Shown here one piece after another: positions 1 through 8,362 of a stretch of DNA of 27,392 nucleotides. Position numbers and translations under genes: made by a program. The notes below the pieces were generated by a model. That model did not search any database. It was not told the DNA's origin and saw only the letters and a list, made by a program, of their open reading frames with translations. Within the stretch, counting starts at the first letter, position 1. Each line of letters opens with the position of its first letter. Source of the stretch: Chlamydiota bacterium (GTDB taxonomy: Bacteria > Chlamydiota > Chlamydiia > Chlamydiales > Parachlamydiaceae); the NCBI GenBank assembly GCA_013286075.1, contig JABDGJ010000012.1, positions 1 to 27,392 on the forward strand. Direction: 5' to 3'.

Positions 1-2
1 GT

Positions 3-107
3 TCTGATGAATCCAATGAGTTACATTGTGATATATCTAGTTTTAAGGAATGGGGTATTAAATTTGCTGAAACTGACATAATTATCCTAAAAAATTTAGT
101 TTTTTAA
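3..107 (+). CDS. 3' end of an unknown protein (truncated by window edge)
   Basis: An open frame runs from the window edge to a TAA at 105-107 and encodes 34 residues ending in LKNLVF. Its composition looks protein-like (DISSFKEWGIKFAET), with mixed charged and hydrophobic residues. I do not recognise a family from so short a tail. It is followed by about 100 bases without a gene before the thiD promoter. It could be chance, since 34 codons is short, but the frame is open right to the window edge. Confidence 0.4.
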   Translation, partial: SDESNELHCDISSFKEWGIKFAETDIIILKNLVF

Positions 108-211
108 CAGAGAGATTAAGAACAGAGTTTTAAAAAAAAAGCAAAATATAATCTATTAACAAAAATTCAGTCAATGGTTTTTCACTACTATAAATAGCCC
201 AAAAGGCGGTG

Positions 212-240
212 TTGCGAGATTTTATTGTTTAGCATAAAAT
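212..240 (+). promoter_or_regulatory. Sigma70-type promoter of thiD
   Basis: A -35 box TTGCGA (212-217), a 17-base spacer and a -10 box TAAAAT (235-240) predict a transcription start near 247, about 34 bases before the thiD ATG. The leader holds a short palindrome around 246-260 (AAGCTT-TCG-AAGCTT). I saw no thiamine pyrophosphate riboswitch motif in this short leader. Confidence 0.6.
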
Positions 241-280
241 CGATGAAGCTTTCGAAGCTTGAAAAACGGTAGGAAAAAAT

Positions 281-1111
281 ATGCAAAATCAAGGATTTTA
301 CAAAGTTCTTACTATTGCAGGATTTGATGGCAGTGGTGGAGCAGGAATTCAAGCAGATCTTAAAACATTTTCCGCACTTGGTTGCTATGCAACTACGGCT
401 TTAACTGCTCTTCCAGTGCAAAATACCACAGGAGTGCAATCTATTTATGAAATTGAAACTGTTTGTTTAGAAGAACAAATAAAAGCCATACTAGAAGACA
501 TCTCCCCCATGAACGCGATCAAGATTGGCATGCTACATCGACAAGAAATTATAGAATCTGTTGTCTCTCTTTTAAAATACTATGGTGCTACAAATATTGT
601 TGTAGATCCTGTAATGGTTCCAAAAAGTGGCGATAAGCTTTTAAAGCCCCACGCTATTTTGAGTATGAAAAAGATACTTCTTCCCATTACAACTGTCTTA
701 ACGCCCAACCTACTAGAAGCTTCTGAACTGCTGGAAAGAAAAATCCAAAATAAAACCCAAATGGAAAAAGCAGCCTTAGACTTACTGCAGATGGGTCCTG
801 CGGCCGTGGTTGTAAAAGGGGGGCATTTAAATGGTGATTGTGATGATTGCCTGTGCCTAAACAACAAAAATCCCGAAATTCATTGGTTTTCTAGCCCAAG
901 AATTCAAACACAAAATACCCATGGAACAGGGTGCACTTTCTCAGCAGCCATAGCAGCTTTTTTAGCTAGAGGGTATAGTATTTTAGATTCTGTAAAACAA
1001 GCAAAAGAATACTTAACGAAAGCAATCGACGCGGGAAAAGAAGTAAAAATCGGCAAAGGCAATGGACCTCTACATCATTTTTATCACTCCTGGAATCATC
1101 TGCCTTATTAG
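281..1111 (+). CDS. thiD: Hydroxymethylpyrimidine / phosphomethylpyrimidine kinase ThiD
   Basis: This cytosolic ribokinase-fold enzyme phosphorylates 4-amino-5-hydroxymethyl-2-methylpyrimidine (HMP) and then HMP phosphate to HMP-PP, the pyrimidine half of thiamine. The 276-residue protein has the family N-terminal substrate motif at residues 13-26 (AGFDGSGGAGIQAD, where many homologues have SDPSGG) and the ATP/anion-hole motif HGTGC at 214-218, with the likely catalytic Cys218. The C-terminus carries the usual GNGPLHHFY. The length is normal for ThiD. The ATG has an AGGA box 6 bases upstream and a good promoter about 40 bases further up. No other thiamine gene lies nearby, so a salvage role is plausible but not shown. 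The family call is secure; a pyridoxal-kinase specialisation of the same fold cannot be fully excluded. Confidence 0.95.
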   Translation: MQNQGFYKVLTIAGFDGSGGAGIQADLKTFSALGCYATTALTALPVQNTTGVQSIYEIETVCLEEQIKAILEDISPMNAIKIGMLHRQEIIESVVSLLKYYGATNIVVDPVMVPKSGDKLLKPHAILSMKKILLPITTVLTPNLLEASELLERKIQNKTQMEKAALDLLQMGPAAVVVKGGHLNGDCDDCLCLNNKNPEIHWFSSPRIQTQNTHGTGCTFSAAIAAFLARGYSILDSVKQAKEYLTKAIDAGKEVKIGKGNGPLHHFYHSWNHLPY

Positions 1112-1128
1112 GCATGAAAAATGTACGC

Positions 1129-1159
1129 GATATTGCAGCCGTTGCAGCGCTGCAATATC
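1129..1159. terminator. Convergent hairpin between thiD and the GMC oxidoreductase gene
   Basis: A perfect 11-bp inverted repeat (GATATTGCAGC at 1129-1139, GCTGCAATATC at 1149-1159) encloses a 9-base loop. It lies midway between two converging genes that end at 1111 and 1173, the expected place for a shared terminator. Neither side has an immediate long T-run, so termination efficiency is uncertain. Confidence 0.5.
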
Positions 1160-1172
1160 TGTGTAAGATACA

Positions 1173-2948
1173 TTACTGACTAAAACTAGCCGCTTCTCTC
1201 CTGAAACATCTTTTATGTTTTCTATTGAGGAAGGTGTTTTTTATAATTTCACTACTTCGCAATCCGATCATCATAGCTGCTGCTGTGGTGTTGATATCAG
1301 GAATTTCTGGACAGATAGAGGTATCCGCTACAAAACAGTTCGTTGTGCCATAAACACGTGTATCGCCGTCTACCACACCTCCAGCTTCTAAAGGCGCCAT
1401 TTTACAATGTGATGCAAAGTGACGCGCATCTGCTCCAAGATTGGTGTTATTTTTCACGTACAACTCAACCACCGAATCGGCAAAGTTAAAAGTCATGACA
1501 GTGTTGATTGGGTCTTGTGGAATAGGTACATAGTTGAAGAGAGCTAATTGAGCAAGCAGGTTGCGAATATAGACACTGATCGCGCTCTTCATATTCTGCA
1601 AATCTACAGGATCTTGGTAAACGCCATCACTTGCTGCAGCTATCTGAAAAGGATTGTCGCTTTGAATGGTAACGCTTCCTTCACTCTTTGGATTTAAAAG
1701 CTCAAATCCAAGGATGAGTAATGGAAATGGTGTCAAATCGCCAGCTGGGACAAATTCGAATAAAATCTGCAGCATTCGGGGGTCACTCGCGCTACCACCT
1801 ACTACCGGTAAATAGACATTATGGATAGTAAATGCATAAGGAGCTCCATCTGGTATACCATTATCTGCTGGATTTGCTAGTAAAGTAATGGAGATAAGCG
1901 GATGGTTTTTGAGATGTTTCCCTACATTCTCATTGATAAACACGGGTTTGATCCCTGCATTATTTAGTGTTTCTTTCGGTCCTATACCAGAAAGCTGGAG
2001 GATCTTGCTACTATTGATGCCACTTGCTAAAACAACCGCTTTTCGAGCGATCGCTTCTACAAGTTGACCATCTTTAATAAATTGTACTTTCTTTGCACGT
2101 CCATGTTTGTTAAAAACTATTTTATTCACAACTGCATCAAAAATCACATGGAGTGTATGCCCATTAATTCCCTCCCCTTCTGGCGTCATTACCTCATTAT
2201 TTAAAAATGCTGTTGCGCTACTCACCCGCTTCGTGCCCGAAGAATCAATCAGCCACTGAGTGCGCGTATCTAGACAATTTTCAACACTAGGATCATTATA
2301 GTCTACCACAAGGGGAATTCCAGGAAACGCAGCCTGTGATGCAGGCAATAGAACATCTCTTGTCATCTGCGACACTGTAGGAGTCTGTAAGACATTGACG
2401 GGGCCGTTATTTCCTCGTGCCATTGGTGTAATTCTCAATCCCTGGTAATTCTCAAGAAAGTTGAAGGTTTGCAAGATTTTGTCTAAACTCCAATTGTCGC
2501 TGCCTGAAATTTGTTCCCATCGCGAATATACAGCGTTCGAGCCTCGGCCATAGTATAATCCGTTAACCGATGAACCTCCTCCCAACATAAATCCTGTTAT
2601 CCAATCACCACCTATTCGTCCATTAAGCATTGGCTGCGGTTCAGTTTGTCTCCATCCCCACCAAAAGTACTTATAAGATGCTGTCGCAGGTAATAAGAGA
2701 GCTGGAAGACCAACAGCTTCTATTGCTGGATCAGTTGTTACATTTGGACCCGCTTCTATGCCTAATACTGAAAACAGACCATCTTCCGATAGCTGTTTCA
2801 TCAATACGCAACCTGCTGCTCCACCACCCAAGACTATGATGTCTGCCTCGATGCACTTGTCTTTGATTGGCATTTTAAAAGGGTGATTCCCTCCAAAAAG
2901 ACTTGTTGTGGCAATTACTGAAGCAAAGGCAATAAATTTGAATTTCAT
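1173..2948 (-). CDS. Secreted GMC-family FAD-dependent oxidoreductase
   Basis: This is a glucose-methanol-choline (GMC) family flavoenzyme, which oxidises an alcohol or similar substrate using FAD. Starting at the ATG at 2948 gives 591 residues. That ATG has GGAG about 8 bases upstream, and it starts a signal-peptide-like stretch (residues 1-20, hydrophobic, ending SLFGG). The longer frame back to 3050 lacks these and runs into a mobile-like repeat. The FAD dinucleotide motif GGGAAG is at 41-46, the first GMC signature (LGGGSSVNGLYYGRG) near 122-136, and a second signature mid-protein (ASGINSSKILQLSGIGP). The C-terminus has the candidate catalytic pair His514 (in ASHCKM) and Asn553 (in DINTTAA). 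The usual GT before the Cys in HxxGTC is missing, so the active-site loop is divergent. The substrate cannot be named. An export signal suggests action outside the cytosol, perhaps on host-derived alcohols. Confidence 0.88.
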   Translation of the reverse strand: MKFKFIAFASVIATTSLFGGNHPFKMPIKDKCIEADIIVLGGGAAGCVLMKQLSEDGLFSVLGIEAGPNVTTDPAIEAVGLPALLLPATASYKYFWWGWRQTEPQPMLNGRIGGDWITGFMLGGGSSVNGLYYGRGSNAVYSRWEQISGSDNWSLDKILQTFNFLENYQGLRITPMARGNNGPVNVLQTPTVSQMTRDVLLPASQAAFPGIPLVVDYNDPSVENCLDTRTQWLIDSSGTKRVSSATAFLNNEVMTPEGEGINGHTLHVIFDAVVNKIVFNKHGRAKKVQFIKDGQLVEAIARKAVVLASGINSSKILQLSGIGPKETLNNAGIKPVFINENVGKHLKNHPLISITLLANPADNGIPDGAPYAFTIHNVYLPVVGGSASDPRMLQILFEFVPAGDLTPFPLLILGFELLNPKSEGSVTIQSDNPFQIAAASDGVYQDPVDLQNMKSAISVYIRNLLAQLALFNYVPIPQDPINTVMTFNFADSVVELYVKNNTNLGADARHFASHCKMAPLEAGGVVDGDTRVYGTTNCFVADTSICPEIPDINTTAAAMMIGLRSSEIIKNTFLNRKHKRCFRREAASFSQ

Positions 2949-2995
2949 ATTTGGTCTCCATGACTTACGTGAAATAGACGAATTGAATTTGACAC

Positions 2996-3080
2996 ATAAT
3001 AGACCTCTTTCGAAATTCCCTTTGACTGTTAAAATAGCTCTTTTTTCCAATCAAAGCGAATCTCGAAAGAGGTCTATTAT
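2996..3080. mobile_element. 85-bp MITE-like element with 18-bp perfect inverted ends
   Basis: The sequence at 2996-3013 is the exact reverse complement of 3063-3080; the shared end reads ATAATAGACCTCTTTCGA. The interior of about 49 bases encodes nothing. This is the layout of a miniature inverted-repeat transposable element or of fused IS ends. If the outermost bases are target DNA, the flanking duplication could be TA. A degenerate copy of the left end and adjoining interior occurs at 10674-10711. It sits directly upstream of the GMC oxidoreductase gene and may affect its promoter. Confidence 0.65.
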
Positions 3081-3200
3081 GATGAAATAGCAGATGTGAA
3101 TTTACTTCTGAAGAAAAAGATATCACCATCTACTGATAGGCTGTTGAATTGCTTCTTCTAAAAAAGAGATTGTTATTGACTAACAAAGACACAAAAGAAC

Positions 3201-4202
3201 TTAAGAAAATATTTTTTCTGCTTTTCTCTTTGCAACTTGTTTTTCACCTAAACGTTTTCTTTCTAACATTTCCCACACAGCCGTAATTACTTCATGTTCC
3301 CGTTCTTGGTTTGGTAAAGGCCAAGTTTCTGGTGATAATATTCTCTTTCCAACCCGTTGAATGGAATAGATGGTGCAATTACCATAATCTGGATTGACGA
3401 CTAACACTTGCTTATCCTTCTGGGATCTTAATTCACTTTCACTGATTTGCTTCCCAGAAAGGAAAGAAATTTGGCTAAAAACATCATCTTTGTGGTTAGA
3501 AATGGGGATTAACCTATTTTTATTTCGCTCTGAAGCATTCAAGCTGGAATAGATAATATTAGTAAAAGTAGCATTCATTCGACGAATAAACATTTCGGTT
3601 ACACTCAGAAAGTTTTTAGTCATACCAGAAATATGACCGAACAATTTGATTTCTCCAAAAGGGGTTGCTACTCCACTGGGAAATGATCCTACCAATAAAG
3701 AAAAACCGGTTTGTGTTTGGTAATAAGATGGATTTGGAGGAGGCCGATCTTTTATCCCATCGCGTATATTAAACTTTATACCGTTTTCATTTGCTTCTTC
3801 TAAAATTGCTGTTGAGAGTGCATAAATCTCTTGAATCGTGTCATATACCTCTTCATATCCTTTCATGTTGATATAGTTCCAGAGCCATTGTCTTGCCCCA
3901 GGAGTATCTAGTGTTATAGCCATATATGCTTGGCTTTTATGATATTTATTTGTTAGTACTTGTAGAAATATCTGTATAAATTTCTGACAGTTAGTTAATT
4001 GATGTATCTGCCGACATACAAGGGATAAATTTCTGACATTTCGTGTAATCATTCGTATCATAATAGGAATAGTTGCTACATTGACTACCTCTTGGCTTTC
4101 TGTCATCTCATTAGATGAGGACATAAGAATGTGGGCAAAAATACCAATAGGCATCGTCTCTAAAGAAACACATTGAATTCTTTGGCAAGGGACGCTTGAC
4201 AT
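3201..4202 (-). CDS. Putative F-box-like effector protein
   Basis: The product has 333 residues and no family that I can name for the full length. Near the N-terminus are two blocks resembling the halves of an F-box: LETMPIGIFAHIL at about 14-26 and RNLSLVCRQIHQLTN at 57-71. They are separated by an insertion of roughly 30 residues (SSSNEMTESQE and onward), which makes the call tentative. No signal peptide or membrane helix is evident; the rest looks soluble. The ATG is preceded by GGAG at a spacing of 5 bases. Bacterial F-box proteins are usually secreted effectors that bind host Skp1. The upstream flank holds a decayed gene fragment (4257-4346). Alternative: an unrelated lineage-specific protein with a chance match. 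Confidence 0.6.
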   Translation of the reverse strand: MSSVPCQRIQCVSLETMPIGIFAHILMSSSNEMTESQEVVNVATIPIMIRMITRNVRNLSLVCRQIHQLTNCQKFIQIFLQVLTNKYHKSQAYMAITLDTPGARQWLWNYINMKGYEEVYDTIQEIYALSTAILEEANENGIKFNIRDGIKDRPPPNPSYYQTQTGFSLLVGSFPSGVATPFGEIKLFGHISGMTKNFLSVTEMFIRRMNATFTNIIYSSLNASERNKNRLIPISNHKDDVFSQISFLSGKQISESELRSQKDKQVLVVNPDYGNCTIYSIQRVGKRILSPETWPLPNQEREHEVITAVWEMLERKRLGEKQVAKRKAEKIFS

Positions 4203-4256
4203 ACCTTCTCCATGTAAAAAATGAATTCATATAAGTTTACGGGTGTTGAAAAACCT

Positions 4257-4346
4257 CTTTAGCCTATTTCGATCTAAACATAGAAATAAAGAGATTTTTT
4301 TTTCCGTCTTTTCTATTCTGGAAAAACAAAATCTCTTAATTAGAAA
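4257..4346 (+). pseudogene. Decayed 3' fragment of a paralogue of the secreted protein at 10888-11499
   Basis: About 90 bases closely match the 3' part of the intact gene at 10888-11499. The first part (TTTAGCCTAT, CGATCTAAA, AATAAAGAGA, TTTTCCGTCTTTTCTAT) matches around 11343-11402, and the second part (GGAAAAA, CAAAATCTCTTAA, TAGAAA) matches around 11470-11503. The stretch between these segments in the intact gene is deleted here, and nothing homologous is visible upstream, so only a rearranged tail remains. Confidence 0.7.
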
Positions 4347-4395
4347 TGAATAGGTTTCGATTGTTGGACAAACCGTACAATTTCATGAGCATTCT

Positions 4396-5019
4396 TTGTT
4401 TAAACTGTTTTATCTACTTACTCTACTGATGACTTTCTGGAACAATCTCTATTCCGAAGAAACGATACCAACTATCCATTCCCCCCTGTCAATTTCTAAA
4501 AAACATATCTTATTGACAGGTGATCCTGGAATAGGAAAAAGTACTATTGTCAAGAAAGTCATCAGCAAGCTCTCCTGTACCAAATCTGGGGTTTATGCTG
4601 AAGAAGATCTTCTAAATGGGGAAAGAGTAGGATTTTTTGTCTGTACTTTAGATGGAAGAAAGGCCTATCTCGCTCATCAAAATATGCAGTCGGAATTTCG
4701 AGTTGGCCCCTATGGTGTCAATGTCAAAGCAATTAACTCTTTAGTGATTCCTGCCATTGTTCCTACGGATGCTTTTGTAATCATCATTGATGAAATTGGA
4801 TTGATGCAGTGCTGCGCCCCAGATTTTTTACCGGCAGTAACTCAAGCACTAGATTCCGAGAAATCCATCTTCGGAACAATCTCTCTTCAAAATACAGAAC
4901 CATTAATGGAAATCAAAAATCGAGAAGATGTCCAAATCATTGAGGTAACGTCTGAGAATCGAAATTTTTTAGCAGAGATAATCTTAGAGCATCTGTCTAA
5001 ACAAACAAGTCATATGTAA
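4396..5019 (+). CDS. THEP1-like P-loop nucleoside-triphosphatase with a hydrophobic N-terminus
   Basis: The core matches the NTPase_1/THEP1 family, nucleoside-triphosphatases of the AAA-like P-loop class. It has a Walker A GDPGIGKST at 42-50, a Walker B VIIIDEIG at 128-135, the family element following the P-loop (GVYAEEDLLNGERVGF), and the RVGPYGVNV segment. The biological role of this family is poorly known. The start is uncertain. A TTG at 4396 adds a signal-like leader (MFKLFYLLTLLMTFW, then NNLYSEE), while an ATG at 4429 gives 196 residues. That ATG overlaps the stop (TGATG) of a 14-codon frame beginning with ATG at 4385, which could couple translation. Typical family members begin almost at the P-loop, so the extra 35 residues are unusual. 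No clear Shine-Dalgarno was seen for either start. Confidence 0.8.
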   Translation: MFKLFYLLTLLMTFWNNLYSEETIPTIHSPLSISKKHILLTGDPGIGKSTIVKKVISKLSCTKSGVYAEEDLLNGERVGFFVCTLDGRKAYLAHQNMQSEFRVGPYGVNVKAINSLVIPAIVPTDAFVIIIDEIGLMQCCAPDFLPAVTQALDSEKSIFGTISLQNTEPLMEIKNREDVQIIEVTSENRNFLAEIILEHLSKQTSHM

Positions 5020-5060
5020 AAGAGGCAAGGTCATTGCTTTTCCATTGAAATAAAAACTTT

Positions 5061-5834
5061 CTATATCTCAGATCTTTTTAATTTTGTACATCTGCGCAAA
5101 ACCAATGATAAATCTTCGTTTTTGGCATGAGGAAAACAGAAAAACTCAGTAATATCATCAGGAAGAGCTCTTAATAGATTCGCGCCTAATTCCGCATCAG
5201 TAGGCATATCTAGGTCTTCAAGAAAGTTGAAGTATTGATAAAGCCTATTTTGATCTTGTTTGGAAGCACAGCTAAAAAAGATATGTATTTGTTGCTTGAA
5301 TAGTTCCCGATCATTAAGGTGTGTTAATTTTAAATGCTTTGCAAACTCTTGCATATCTTCCTTACTACTGGTGGCAATTGCTTCTTTAATGTACGTTGAT
5401 TCGATTGGATAACCAGCTAGCTTAATTCCCATCGTGTCTATCATAGACGATGTAGAATAGGAAGCAATCATATTAATTACATCCTTATATACAACTTGTT
5501 CGTCAGGGTTTATTGGGTGGTAATTTTTTATAATAAAACGTTTGTAGGCGATGTGTAGTATTTTGACTAATAATCCAAAACCGATCAAAACACCGTGTGC
5601 TAGTGCGAAACTCGAATTGACCCAAATAAAAACACCAACCGGGAAAAGTGTTGCATTCACTGCAAGATAGATCCTGTCTCTATATCGGTCATAATTGTTC
5701 CTGATAAGACACTCCTCGACAATCTGGTTAAACACGAATTTTCGTGCCAGCCCCACATTCACGGCAACAGCTCCTAGCTTCAGAGTAGGAATCGGACGAA
5801 CAATAATATTATACAAAATAGGTATCACAAACAT
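5061..5834 (-). CDS. Inc-like membrane protein of unknown function
   Basis: The product has 257 residues and is not a recognised family. Two closely spaced hydrophobic segments lie at about 56-74 and 76-96, separated by a short turn, resembling the bilobed hydrophobic domain of chlamydial inclusion-membrane proteins. A third, weaker hydrophobic stretch is at the N-terminus. The rest, from about residue 100, is soluble and mainly helical in character. The last 35 residues read ALPDDITEFFCF followed by DLSLVLRRCTKL, which resembles a degenerate F-box. A strong promoter (5893-5921) lies about 60 bases upstream, so the gene is probably transcribed alone. The role in the inclusion membrane is inference. 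Confidence 0.7.
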   Translation of the reverse strand: MFVIPILYNIIVRPIPTLKLGAVAVNVGLARKFVFNQIVEECLIRNNYDRYRDRIYLAVNATLFPVGVFIWVNSSFALAHGVLIGFGLLVKILHIAYKRFIIKNYHPINPDEQVVYKDVINMIASYSTSSMIDTMGIKLAGYPIESTYIKEAIATSSKEDMQEFAKHLKLTHLNDRELFKQQIHIFFSCASKQDQNRLYQYFNFLEDLDMPTDAELGANLLRALPDDITEFFCFPHAKNEDLSLVLRRCTKLKRSEI

Positions 5835-5892
5835 ATTTTATATTTTAATAAAGAATTAAATTATTCATATGATTTTTTTATTTATTGGATTT

Positions 5893-5921
5893 ATTATATA
5901 TAAAAACAAATACCATAGCAA
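5893..5921 (-). promoter_or_regulatory. Promoter of the 257-residue Inc-like gene
   Basis: Read on the minus strand there is TTGCTA (-35, 5916-5921), 17 bases, then a perfect TATAAT (-10, 5893-5898). Predicted start is near 5886, about 50 bases before the ATG at 5834. Confidence 0.6.
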
Positions 5922-6008
5922 TTATAAATATATTTTTACGCATAAGGAAATTCAAAGTTTTTGTCGCTATCAAATACTTTGAAAGAAGGGATTCCAACAG
6001 GAAAAAAC

Positions 6009-7526
6009 TCAATCCTCGGGAAAGAAATAACTTCTAATAATGTGTACAATATCTAAGGGCTGGATTACACTAAAAACTATTTTATCAATATCTTTTCTCA
6101 ATTCCTGGCATTTCTCTGAAAATTCTTCTTCGGAATAATTTAATAATTGAATTCCAATCGATTTAAAGTCTTTCACTTGTTCTTGGATTCTAAACAACGG
6201 AGGGAAAATATGATTCCGGTAATTTTCAAAATACGACATGGCGTTGTCCCAATTGGATCTAAGGGTGCGGCAAGAAGGAACCACCCACATTCCATCCCAT
6301 ACCCATTCGTGCCGATTTTTGACGTTAGCTGATAATAGTGGAGTTAGCGCGTTGTAAAAATATTGGATTAATGGATTTTGTAGTTCGTTATATATGATTT
6401 TTGTTTCTTCGGGCATCTCATTAAGGTTTTCCAATTCAAAGTCAGCTTCTTCTCGTGAAGGTATGAAAAAATTCCTAAATAGTTTGCATCTATCAAATAT
6501 AGATGATTGCACCTCTTGTATTTGTTGTTCGTCAAACCCCTCCAATTCGGTTTCTTCTTCATTTTCACTTAATGCAACAAATGCAGAAGCCTTACAATTG
6601 GATAATCTATTAAGACAAGTAGATACTTCTATTACTTGTGAATAAGTTTCTGTAATTCGCGTCAACTCATTCTGGAAATAAAATCCCCCTCGGATTAATA
6701 CGGCTATTTTTTTTATTTTTTCAGTTTCTCTTAATTTTTCGAAAAGTGGATAAAAAATTAAAAATTCTAGGTTAGTCTGATTAATAGGTGTAGAAGTACT
6801 AAATAGCTTTTCGAGAAATGGTTTTCCTTTTATGTGAAAAACAAGATAAAACCATAGGGATGGATCATAACAATTCAATCGTAATCCTCTATCAAAAAAT
6901 CGCAACGCTTTATTTAGGTCCTCCATACTCAATAAATGATTGAGTAACATTTTCCATAAAAGACCGCAATTTCGGCAACCCTTCGTTTTCTTTAAAATCA
7001 GCTCAAAAATCAATTCATTGTTATTATGGATAGCTGCAAATACTAATTTTATCATGGACAGACAACTGAATTTTCCTGTGCGCCGCACATTCGAAAGATA
7101 TTCCTCTATCTTCTTTTCAAACAAGGCTGTATTGAATATGGGATTCTGAAGTTCATAAAAATGACACTTATCAACTATATATGTGAAATTTCCTCTTGTA
7201 AGGTCGCTCTTTGGAACACACCCGAAAAGCATACCCACAGCAAAAAATGGGAATACCACAATGGAAATGAGGTTATAGAGTTCATTCCGTACCGAATCGA
7301 AAGATCTGACTGGCCAAATCCATTGTGCAAGATCAGCAAATATACTCCCCATCACAAAGAGTGACAGAAAAAAAACATTTGTTATCTTATCCGCAAGACT
7401 TAATTGAGGTGAGGGTAAGCTGTGTGATGAATACTCTCTCATCAACAAAGCAGTGTATGAGTCGCCGGCTGGAGCAAACGGCAAATCATACAAAATAAGT
7501 CGATTTCCCAGATTACTTACATTCAT
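6009..7526 (-). CDS. Large membrane-anchored protein of unknown function
   Basis: The product has 505 residues and no family I recognise. Two hydrophobic segments at about 48-72 and 86-105 form a bilobed pair near the N-terminus. The remaining 400 residues look soluble and helical, with a CxxC pair (GCRNCG, near 178) followed by repeat-like helical sequence (LLWKMLLNHLLSMEDLNKAL and onward) that faintly recalls TPR-type packing. The C-terminus ends with PLDIVHIIRSYFF, an F-box-start-like helix that recurs in neighbours. The 123-base gap to the divergent gene at 7650 has a TATAAT at 7549-7554 on this strand but no good -35. The topology suits an Inc protein with a long cytosolic domain facing the host, which is inference. 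Confidence 0.7.
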   Translation of the reverse strand: MNVSNLGNRLILYDLPFAPAGDSYTALLMREYSSHSLPSPQLSLADKITNVFFLSLFVMGSIFADLAQWIWPVRSFDSVRNELYNLISIVVFPFFAVGMLFGCVPKSDLTRGNFTYIVDKCHFYELQNPIFNTALFEKKIEEYLSNVRRTGKFSCLSMIKLVFAAIHNNNELIFELILKKTKGCRNCGLLWKMLLNHLLSMEDLNKALRFFDRGLRLNCYDPSLWFYLVFHIKGKPFLEKLFSTSTPINQTNLEFLIFYPLFEKLRETEKIKKIAVLIRGGFYFQNELTRITETYSQVIEVSTCLNRLSNCKASAFVALSENEEETELEGFDEQQIQEVQSSIFDRCKLFRNFFIPSREEADFELENLNEMPEETKIIYNELQNPLIQYFYNALTPLLSANVKNRHEWVWDGMWVVPSCRTLRSNWDNAMSYFENYRNHIFPPLFRIQEQVKDFKSIGIQLLNYSEEEFSEKCQELRKDIDKIVFSVIQPLDIVHIIRSYFFPED

Positions 7527-7649
7527 AAAATGGATAAGATTTTTTACAATTATATAAAAAAAAGAAAATTTTACGTATATTTTAATTCGTATGATATGCT
7601 TTTTGTAGCACGCTTATACAACTAAAACCAATGATATTTGGAGAATTAG

Positions 7650-8357
7650 GTGCTTCCAATTTTAGATGGGGTCTTACACGGCATCAGTCATTTCATTCAG
7701 TTTACACAACAAACCATTAAGAAAAAATGTGTCGACCCCTCCTTAACACAGTTGTTTATGGCAACTAAGACTCACCCTGTTTCCAAAGAAATATACCAAG
7801 TGACTCATTTGCCAAATGACATAGTGGATATTATTTTTTACTATGAAGGGACGATGGAAAAAATCCTTTCCAAACTCAAACCGGATGAAGTAACCTCAAG
7901 ATTTGACGGTGCTCATCGAAAAGACATAGAAAACATGGGGGGCATCCTCCTCACAAAACAAGAAAAGGGTAAATCCTTTAAAGGTATTTATCTCGATCAA
8001 AGAAGGGATGGGTATACATTGTGTTTCGTCACAATAGGCACAATGGGGAGAAGTTGTCTTACGGAACCAGATTTTGATACGCTCATACCAAAAGCAATCA
8101 AAGAATTGATTGCAAGAAAAATTACTCCGATTTCCTATAGTAAAGCAACGAATAATACGACTTGGGAAAACTACAGTAATTCAGCGAATTTTCAAGCATG
8201 GCAACGAAAGTGCGGTCATGATCTATTTATGACACTATTAATTGAGAGAAAACGTATTTATGACCAACTCAAGGATTGTGATCCAGAGGTCATCACAAAA
8301 ACCTTAGATGATAACGACAAAGAATTCGAACAACTTATGAAGAAATCAGAAGATTGA
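7650..8357 (+). CDS. Unknown soluble protein with an F-box-like half motif
   Basis: The product has 235 residues. The start is a GTG at 7650, chosen because a GGAG box lies about 6 bases upstream. I do not recognise the family. Residues 54-65 read LPNDIVDIIFYY, like the first helix of an F-box, but the second half (usually LxxLxxVCKxW) is not visible. The middle (GIYLDQRRDGYTLCFVTIG, around 113-131) looks like beta strands. There is no signal peptide or membrane helix. The next gene converges on it with only 5 bases between stop codons (8357 and 8363). Confidence 0.65.
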   Translation: MLPILDGVLHGISHFIQFTQQTIKKKCVDPSLTQLFMATKTHPVSKEIYQVTHLPNDIVDIIFYYEGTMEKILSKLKPDEVTSRFDGAHRKDIENMGGILLTKQEKGKSFKGIYLDQRRDGYTLCFVTIGTMGRSCLTEPDFDTLIPKAIKELIARKITPISYSKATNNTTWENYSNSANFQAWQRKCGHDLFMTLLIERKRIYDQLKDCDPEVITKTLDDNDKEFEQLMKKSED

Positions 8358-8362
8358 TAATT

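Noticed and set aside
111..280. Thiamine pyrophosphate riboswitch before thiD
   Set aside because: A promoter sits only about 40 bases before the ATG and the leader contains no CUGAGA-type element, so there is no room for the aptamer.
2949..3050. 34-residue N-terminal extension of the GMC oxidoreductase
   Set aside because: It is made partly of the mobile-like element at 2996-3080 and precedes a good signal peptide with its own Shine-Dalgarno.
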